From: Dallia pectoralis | Lineage: Eukaryota; Chordata; Actinopteri; Esociformes; Umbridae | Direction: 5' to 3' | Length of the DNA: 64,000 nucleotides | Assembly: GCA_029465975.1 (NCBI GenBank) | Contig: CM055744.1 | Coordinates: 8,786,553-8,850,552, forward strand | Part shown: piece after piece, positions 56,555-64,000 of the stretch | Layout of the letters: each line of letters starts with the position of its first letter | Numbering within the stretch: position 1 is the first letter of the stretch | The notes under the pieces: model-generated | Seen by the model: the letters and a program-made list of their open reading frames with translations, nothing else | Told to the model about the DNA's origin: nothing | Database searches by the model: none | Made by a program: the position numbers and the translations under genes

Positions 56555-57595
56555 TTTTAAAGAAATTGGATGGTGATCCTCTGCAAACTGTGATCTTCAG
56601 GTCTCCACAAATAAGTTCAAAGGCATTCAGTCGAGGCTTTGGGACATTCAAGGACATTCGTAGACTTGTCCCAAAGCCACTCCAGCGCTGTCTTGGCTGT
56701 GTTTTTCAGGTCGTTGCTGTGCTGAAAGACAAATCCTGCCCAGGCAGAGCTCCTATTCACTCAGGATGAAGTCTTCTTCTAGGACCTCTGTATTTTGTTC
56801 TGTTCATCATTTCCTCAATCCTGAACAGTCTTCCAGAACCTGCCTCTAAGAAGCATCTGTATAGCATGATTCTCCCAGCACCAGGCATCACCACAGGCTT
56901 TGTATTAGCCAGGTGAGGAGTGGCACCTTGTTTTCTGCAGATGTGTTTGGCATTCAGGCTGATATTTCATCTGGGTTCATCTGACCAGATCATGAATTCT
57001 CCTCATGCTTCTAATAGTCCTTCAAACAGTATGTAATTTAGATTTTTCTCAGGAGTGGCTTCCGTCTAGCCACTCCATCATAAAGGCTTGATTAATGGAG
57101 TGCTGCAGATGGTTTTCCTTCTAGCAGGTTCTCCTATTTCGGCAGCAAAATATTTACGCTCTATTAGATTGGTTGTTGGGTTCAAGGCTCTTCTTGCACT
57201 ATTACTTAGTTTGGCCGGAAAGAAATTGCTAGCAAAGATTTTCGATGGTTACAAAGTTCTTCTTTTTACTTAGCTCATGTAAAGGACACATCTTTCATTA
57301 CCTCCTATGCCATGACACAATTCTACCTCAGTGGTTGACGGGGGGTTCCTTGTTTTTCACAGTTTGTTCCCTGACTTTGTATACAAAAGTGTAAGACCTT
57401 ATAATGACATGTATAGATTTGTTTGTCATGTCCAATCTGTTTAATATGCCACCGATAGACTCCAATCAAATTGGAATCAGACATCTGAGGTATGGTCAAG
57501 CCAGACAGGATGCAGCTGTGCTCAGTTTGACATGTCCCGGTAACGGGTTTGAAGACATGCTTGAGATTTATGCAAATATTTCAAAAACATAGATT
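56555..57595 (-). mobile_element. Tc1-like transposon relic
   Basis: The reverse strand keeps a long run of transposase remnants: GGTGATCCTCTGCAAACTGT, CCAAAGCCACTCCAGCGCTG, TCTTGGCTGTGTTTTTCAGG, AGGAGTGGCTTCCGTCTAGC, GGAGTGCTGCAGATGGTTTT and, near the start of the gene, GACTCCAATCAAATTGGAAT. The order is that of a complete but decayed copy. Many stops, no usable frame. Confidence 0.8.
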
Positions 57596-59325
57596 CTTTC
57601 ATTATGGTATTGTGTGAAGATTAATGGCCAACAAAATACAATTAATTCATTAAGAATTAAATCTATAACAACACAATGAAGAGTAAGTGAAGTGGGCAGA
57701 AAATATCCCTGAAGGCACTGAATAAAACATGTACCAAATAATTTATTGATGATGCATTTATAAATGTTCTGAATGCATGACATGCATTTGTATTTGCAAC
57801 ACATTTTTACGACATAATATTTCGCCCCCAAAAAATATCGTTTTTTTCCCACGATGCAGTTGCACTCTAAATGTACATTTAATTTCAGATTACATATCCG
57901 TCCATATCTTTGAGTGCAAAAAACTAATTAACGAATAAACAACAACAGTTGTCAACAACTGGAGACATAAAGAGAGGCAAGCATCCCTTTTTAGTTTTGA
58001 GGCCAACCATTTCTCCTCATAAACTGTTTCAGGCCTCATCCTAGTTCAGCCACAAGGGAAAAAGGCGTAAGTGTGATATGGGCCATGTATGATCCCAGGT
58101 GACTAAATACAGGAACAACTGGGCCACTAGCTCATCCATGCTCAAAATACCTCACTTTTTTTCGTCGCCTTTAGCCTCTCAGCAGACGCACAGATTTAAA
58201 GCTGGCTGTCATACGTGGTAAGAAATACAGAAACCCAGCAGACAAAGCAGACATTGCGATGGTCTGTAATGTTCAGATGCTGCCAATGAAGGCCACAATC
58301 TGCTGTGTTTTGTTTCTATGACATGAGAAGATTCATGAGTCTACATTATGTCTTAATGGCGGGGAGTTATTATCATTCATTATTCAGCTCATACAAATCA
58401 AGATGTCATTCTGAAAAAGAGTACATTCTTGATAAAGACCCGGCTCACACAGTGACGTGGAATGTCATTACTTTAGGTAATGCTTACGTTTGAGTTGTTT
58501 ACACATTATTCCGAGAATCATAGTTACATTCCACAACAGATGTCAGAGAATGTACTTAAGAAGTTTCTTTTTCAAAAAGTAAATTACTAGCTGTTGGTTA
58601 CTGGTGTTTACCTGTTTCCTTCTTTGGGATTAAAACAAGCACATCTACGCAACCAATATATGTTTACCAAATAGCAACCAATGTTTTCAAATCTTTGTTT
58701 CTATTGTGTCTATTATCATTTTGTAACAATGTGATATCTGCTGTATTATTATTGACATTACATTTTTACTGTCAACCAAAATCATTGGGAAAAGATAATA
58801 AAATGTAATGTAAATATTAAAAAGTGTGTGTCTTCTAGCAGAGGGTAATTAGTGCCTTAACTGTACATCACTGGTCTTTACCAAGCAAACAAGTTCCATA
58901 AGAACTGCTTCTCCTATATTGTTATTCATTCCATTAATACCGACCATTTTGTTAGCGAACCGACAGCATGAGTTATGCACAGAGCTGAGAATGACTAAGT
59001 GTGAAAACTGTTGTTGGCGGAGTCTTTATAGGGACACAGAGGACGTTGACTACTTTTGAGTTTGTCAATCTTCTCACGCCAGTCTAGGGAGATTCAGGAT
59101 TGTGACAGGCCCAGACAGCTGCATTCATCTAACACCCAACCCTCTCTCCATGATGTTTGGGAAGAAATACTTTGAGCCTAACAGAACTGTCTATTTTCTC
59201 AACACAGTGTTTTATAAGCCAGCGTTCAAGCACTAGAGGTCACACCCATACACCTGCAGGAATTGTGGAAAGCCTGATTTGCCTGTTGCTAAGTTGGCGT
59301 AGCTAGGAAAAAGTAGGTGGAGTAT
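57596..59325. other. Non-coding, no gene recognised
   Basis: AT-rich. No exon or repeat family was identified. Confidence 0.4.
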
Positions 59326-59527
59326 GACAAAGGTGACAGTATATGTGAACTGCAGCAGCACACTGAGGTGACAGTATATGTGAACTGCAGCAGCACACAG
59401 AGGTGACAGTATATGTGAACTGCAGCAGCACACTGAGGTGACAGTATATGTGAACTGCAACAGCACACTGAGGTGACAGTACATGTGAACTGCAACAGCA
59501 CACTGAGGTGACAGTACATGTGAACTG
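59326..59527 (+). repeat. 35-bp minisatellite, about 5.8 copies
   Basis: The unit is GGTGACAGTATATGTGAACT followed by GCAGCAGCACACTGA, with A/C (TATATG/TACATG) and G/A (GCAGC/GCAAC) variants ordered along the array. Three overlapping minus-strand frames are open because of the repetition and are not genes. Confidence 0.95.
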
Positions 59528-60383
59528 TATTAATGTGTTGTGGTTTCATACACATTCCTATGGGAAGATGTTTTGAAAATTTAAGTAAAGTTTATAAAGG
59601 TTTGGGTTCATAGCCAAAAAATGAAGATGTTAATATAAAAAAGGGAGCAAAGAATTCAAATTACAACTTCAATTTGTGTCCTGTGCCTCCAGAGGAAAAG
59701 GGAACAGTGCTGGAGGGGAATGCTAAAAGAAACACAATCTAGGTCAGTCAAAGAAAGCTACTGCCAATGAGGCCAAACAACTATTTTCTTCTATGACAAA
59801 TGTAATCTGGGTGAAAACTCCCATTCCTTGAGGCAATGCAGCGTAGGTTGCTATTCATTGTATGTATCAGATTGTGCCACTAGAGGGCAGTCCAGTATAC
59901 CAAAAAATGACCTACATTTGTTGTAGCAGAAGACTTGTTCAAGAGCTGTTTTTAGATGTACTACAGTATAAGACATACTATATTTTAACTATAAGTTATG
60001 TGTAAAAACATAGACTTTGTAGTGTTTAAAATTCATGATAGTTTGTAGTGTTTCCCCTATACAGTTGTAGTCAGGTCACTTTCGGCTCTGCTAAGTAAGT
60101 CTTTGTTCATCCATTTAATCAACCATTTCTCAGGTATGACCAATTTATAATGATGACACTTTACATTTTAAATCAAAATATAATATTTATGTATTCATAC
60201 ATGTAGGAAGACAACTCACATTAGTAAGTAAATGCTCCTTGTTTTCCACTTTTCGACTTCTGCACTGATTGTGAGGATACATACATCAAGAGTGCAAGCA
60301 GCTCATGCATTAATAGAGTTTCATCTCATTTACTTTAAAAAGATGGAAATTAACTGTACAAAAAAAAACTCCAACTAAAAAAT
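59528..60383. other. Non-coding, no gene recognised
   Basis: No feature beyond ordinary AT-rich sequence. CCACTAGAGGGCAGTCCAG (59878-59896) resembles the core of a CTCF-binding motif (CCACTAGRGGGCAG), but function cannot be judged from one match. Confidence 0.4.
59876..59898 (+). promoter_or_regulatory. CTCF-like motif
   Basis: GCCACTAGAGGGCAGTCCAG matches the well-known CTCF core (CCASYAGRKGGCR) almost perfectly. It lies between abra and the angiopoietin exon. Occupancy is unknown. Such motifs also arise inside repeats. Confidence 0.5.
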
Positions 60384-60845
60384 ATACCAATCAACCATTA
60401 CATTATGACCACTGACAGGTGTAAATGCATACGGATCTGGGCCACATTAACAAGGGCCACATTTTGATGGCTTGCATACTGGGTCAGATCATCTTCATAA
60501 CTGCAGCTCATGTGGGCTGTTCCATCAAAAGTGGAAGGAAAAGCGGTGAACCGGTGACAAGGTCATGTGGTCTGATCCAACAGACAAGCTACTGTAGCTC
60601 AAATTGCTGAACATTTTAATTTAAATTTTGGTTCCGATAGAAATGTGTCAGGACACACAGCGGATGTCAAACTCACAGTTTGATGCATATGGGGCTGTTG
60701 GCGTGATCTTTTCCGTAGCATTTGAATGCAAACCCGCATGTTCAAAACATGCTGTGACTGATTATGCCTGTCTGTCGAGGGAAAGTCAAGCGATATGCGT
60801 GGGTGGGCTTGATTGAAAATAGCAGCGTCCTGAGCCATTTGATAT
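60384..60845 (+). mobile_element. Tc1-like transposon 5' fragment
   Basis: It starts ATCAACCATTACATTATGAC and continues with AACAAGGGCCACATTTTGAT, GGTGAACCGGTGACAAGGTC, AGACAAGCTACTGTAGCTCA and GAAATGTGTCAGGACACACA, the N-terminal (DNA-binding) part of the same transposase family as 38914-39702. The catalytic part and the 3' end are missing. Confidence 0.8.
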
Positions 60846-62789
60846 CTGAAAGATTACAGAACAAAGTAATCTAGTTCCTCGAGTCTTCTTCGACACATCT
60901 CGGAAAATGCTTGGTAATGTAAACCAAACCTTTGATTCCACAAGCCTTCATTTGTGGTATGTCCTATCACTTTCATTCTTCAGTTTATTTAAACATGTAT
61001 TTAAATTACCCCACTGAGGTGGGGGCCTGCATACTTACCGACCACAACTTTTGTGCACTTGTTTGGAATAGAATCGGAACTAGAATAAACCGTTTCCTAA
61101 TTAACTCGAAGTACAAGCAAGGAATCGTGTGTAGCAAAAATTGCTCTCTGACAGGAGGAGAAAAGTTGTGTTATTGTTTCAATTCCGTCTTGTAAACATT
61201 AGAGTATTCTACGCAGTGAACCTTTATTTTACAATACCTTGCAGTGTGCAAATCTTCATACAATCAGAAATACGACCTGTATTTGTTGCTTTAGACATGG
61301 GATAGGTGCTATCAGCAGATAATGTTGCTGGACCAAGAGTTTCTTATATGTATATCAGATCTTAATATTATCAGTTACCTGAATAAACTGTCATGAATGT
61401 TCCCCGATTTGATGCGAAGTGTGCACGCTTGAGTGTGAATCTTGCTTCAGGTGCTGTCTTATGGAAATGTTGTTAGGGTGTCTAACAATTCTTAGGGTGG
61501 GTGACATGACAAATATTAAACGAGGCAACACACAAATAATTAAAAAGAAAATGAAGATATTATTGAAAAGGTCTCAACCGAATTGTACGAGACCATTTTA
61601 CTTTTCTATTTTTCTCTTAAGGTCCAAATTTCCTTTACGTTTCTAACGTTTTCAGTTCGTTAGTTTTTTGACTTGGCAATTTTCTAATCAGATTTGATTA
61701 ACAATTGAATTCTGTCACCAATAATGTGTGCTGTTATAAATGTTTCACATTTAAATGAATCATGCAAGCATTTCATTTTTGAACTGGCTAAAATGCGGCT
61801 CGACAAGAAGTAACTCATCAACTATAATTACATTTCGTAGTTCTCCACCTTAGGAATAGTAAGGTAATATACTGTATTTGATAAAGTGCATAATCTGAAA
61901 ATGTACGTCAATAAAAACAATGTCACATAAGTGATATCTTCAATTGAAAAGAATCAATTGAAAGGAAGTATAAACTAATTCACACTACTTCAGTGGCACA
62001 GCAATTATTCCATTAATTAAACATACAATCCAGTTGGATTAAGTAAAGTTTAACTTATTAACATTTATAGATGCCAATAATATTTTGACCCAAAAAATGT
62101 CAGAAATAAAAAAATCAGAAAATGAAGTCCATATCATATTTTGTCAATCGTAAAATATATGTGCACATTCTGACCAAAAATATTCTATGCTTTTCAAGAT
62201 AGCATTTGATTGTCTCTTTGCCTAGCCCTGGACTCCCAAATAAAGCTCAATTGAGATTTTCATTAAGTTTGATTATTTAATCCAGTATTGGCTTAACCAT
62301 TGACCGCAAATCAATCCCGTTTTTGTATTCATCTGCCGTTTATGCCAAACAGTCCTCTTGCTTCGTTGATGTATTCGATGTTGTCTTGACAGTGACAGCT
62401 TTAGAATATTGTAGAAGCCAGAGTGTTTGAGAGAGCTGTATATAGGCATATTGTTTATATAACCAGTAAACAATGCAAAACATTAAAGAACTGCAAATCT
62501 GGCAAATTATATATACTAAAAAAACAAAGACCGGAGATGGGCTGTACAAAAATCCCAAGTGGCAGACTGACTGTCAGTCTGGCCTCTTCTGAAGAAGTCC
62601 AGAATGTTTGCTTGTATTCCACCACACCCAGCCCTCCAGTGACTGTTTGTTTATAAGAAAAACCATTGATTAACACTTTTTAACGTTTCTGTCCTACCCC
62701 TAGGATAAGAGTGTCCTGGCCAAAAACACTGGCAAAGAGTTTCCCTTGACCCATGTGTAGCCCATCTCTCCAAATGATTGTGTCCTGTC
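60846..62789. other. Non-coding DNA including the angiopoietin 3' UTR side
   Basis: No exon recognised. The part nearest 62789 should be the 3' UTR of the minus-strand angiopoietin gene. Its end cannot be fixed. Confidence 0.4.
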
Positions 62790-62950
62790 TTAGAAGTCGG
62801 ATGGCCGGACCATCATGGTGGTAGAACGTAGTGAGTAACTTGGTCCCCGGAAGTGATGCCACTTGATGCCATTCAGCTTGCGTATGTTGTGTCCCACGTT
62901 GTAGTAAATGCCGTTAAGGTTGGACAAGCCACAAGCGTCGAACCACCAGC
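62790..62950 (-). CDS. Angiopoietin, last coding exon (angpt1/angpt4 type)
   Basis: On the minus strand the acceptor TCTGTCCTTTAG is followed by 52 whole codons after a split glycine: GWWFDACGLSNLNGIYYNVG, then KLNGIKWHHFRGPSYSLRST and TMMVRPSDF before TAA. This is the end of the fibrinogen-like domain that binds the Tie2 receptor. GWWFDAC contains one cysteine of the last conserved disulphide. Secreted vascular growth factor; the rest of the gene lies to the right. SYSLRSTTMM and KLNGIKWH are ANGPT1-like, DACGLSNLNG is ANGPT4-like, and it is clearly not ANGPT2. I therefore leave the symbol open. Confidence 0.93.
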
Positions 62951-63119
62951 CTAAAGGACAGAAAGAGTGGGTGTGGTTAAAGCAGGGTCGACCCATGCAC
63001 TTATTCCATTAGAAAAATGGGATTGCCAACTGAAATTTTAACTAAAGCTGACTAACATTATATTGCAGTTCTTTAGCCTCAACCCTTTTCCCAAGTCCAA
63101 CCAAATTGGCATATCTCCC
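62951..63119 (-). other. Angiopoietin intron
   Basis: Start of the intron upstream of the last exon. The previous exon was not found within the window. Confidence 0.5.
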
Positions 63120-63475
63120 TCCAAAGCTAATCTACCGCCATCTGCGAGCAGACTTCAGCGGTCGTCCTCACCTGTCTTCTAGCGCCACTGTTCCTCCCAT
63201 CACATCATTGTCTTGTGTCGTCATTACGCACACCTGGTGTCCATTCCCTCATTAGTAGAGTATATAGGTTCCTTGTGCTTGGTCATGTCTTTTACAAGTG
63301 ATTGTGAGCTGTTCTTTGTATTTCCTTCCTTTGAGAACGGTAAGTTATTCTGCCCTGCGTCGCATTGTTTATTGCGTTGTTTATAGATACAGGGCGTACC
63401 ACATGCGTAATTCACTACTGCGCCTGGGTCCATCCTTCCACGCTACACACCTCACTCACCCGTGACACAAACTAC
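63120..63475 (+). mobile_element. Possible solo LTR fragment in the angiopoietin intron
   Basis: ACGCACACCTGGTGTCCATT, CCTCATTAG, GTATATAGGTTCC (TATA-like) and the ending CTCACCCGTGACA resemble fish gypsy-type LTRs. No paired LTR and no clear target duplication were found. Boundaries are approximate. Confidence 0.45.
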
Positions 63476-64000
63476 GTTTTACAGCAAATGTTTTGTTTTC
63501 ACTTGTAGCCTTCCAAACAAATAGGGAAACCCTGTTGTGAGATCCACCCTTGAAAATTAAAATTCATTGATCTGACGTTTCTTTACCTCACCACTGTTTG
63601 CTTTGGATGGCTAGTGTCAAGAGATGCAAAAGTGGTTTGATTATGGACAACTATACAAACATTTTGTAATGTTGAAAGGGGTTCCAGCTGTGCTGGAGCA
63701 ATTTACTTAAACAAGTTTCAAAATCAATCAAAAATGTGAGTATTAAAAAGCTATTTAACTTGGAGTTGACACAAGGTGAGAGATTTCCATCTCTCGAAAG
63801 CTATAGAATAAACAGAGTTGATTGTGGACTATGTTGGACTGAAGAAATAGTTTGAGGCCTGATGTTTTTTACATAGCACTTAGGAGATAGGAGTTGGAAT
63901 GCTTGTATCTGGTTAAGATCACAGCCTTGTCTTGCTATCAGTAGTTCTAGACCTAGCGTTAAGAGATGAATCTGTTTTTACACTACAATATAGTTCTTAA
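63476..64000. other. Non-coding to the window end
   Basis: No exon or repeat was recognised. It presumably continues the angiopoietin intron. Confidence 0.4.

Overview
This is vertebrate nuclear DNA, almost certainly from a teleost. It has AT-rich non-coding sequence, small exons with GT-AG introns, and a dense load of fish-type Tc1/mariner relics, LINE fragments, tRNA-derived SINE remnants, minisatellites and microsatellites. Several interspersed repeats resemble families I know from salmonids and pike. Placing it in Protacanthopterygii is an inference, not a proof. Nothing bacterial is present: no operons, CRISPR arrays or rRNA genes.

Three host genes can be read. (1) rims4, + strand, 17113-31934: five coding exons ending at a normal stop. 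They carry the RIM C2B domain of a short synaptic active-zone protein. The expected first exon (about 30 residues) was not found and probably lies to the left of the window. (2) abra, - strand, 53270-50162: a complete two-exon coding sequence (190 + 149 residues) for the actin-binding Rho-activating protein (STARS), ending in a Costars domain. (3) The last coding exon of an angiopoietin, - strand, 62950-62790; the rest of that gene lies beyond the right edge. Human chromosome 8q carries RIMS2-ABRA-ANGPT1. Here the RIM gene is of RIMS4 type, so this looks like a duplicate (ohnologous) copy of that neighbourhood.

Layout: 1-17 kb has no convincing host exon. It holds an 82-bp tandem repeat, Tc1 relics, and a minus-strand LINE (about 8.9-11.9 kb) broken by an insertion and by a roughly 63-copy 15-bp minisatellite. 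17-32 kb is rims4; its 11.4-kb first visible intron contains LINE pieces, a GA microsatellite and a 1.87-kb hAT-like element with a perfect 8-bp target duplication. 32-40 kb is AT-rich with Tc1 relics and a GT microsatellite. 40.8-48.2 kb is a nested insertion. An undetermined DNA element with inverted termini of about 216 bp (40807-48195, short direct repeat TTTTGTG) contains a 161-codon ORF. It has been split by a 5.2-kb Ty3/gypsy chromodomain retrotransposon (41023-46250) whose two 483-bp LTRs look identical and whose 1448-codon gag-pol frame is intact. 48.6-49.6 kb is a Sleeping Beauty-like Tc1 relic. 50-53 kb is abra, with a nine-copy 45-bp minisatellite in its intron. 54-64 kb holds more repeats and the angiopoietin exon.

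The two most interesting items are both in the 41-48 kb nest. The gypsy element appears to prime its own reverse transcription: ten bases just inside the 5' LTR are exactly complementary to the predicted 5' end of its transcript. The host DNA element belongs to a superfamily I cannot name. Family names given for repeats come from pattern recognition, not from a database search.
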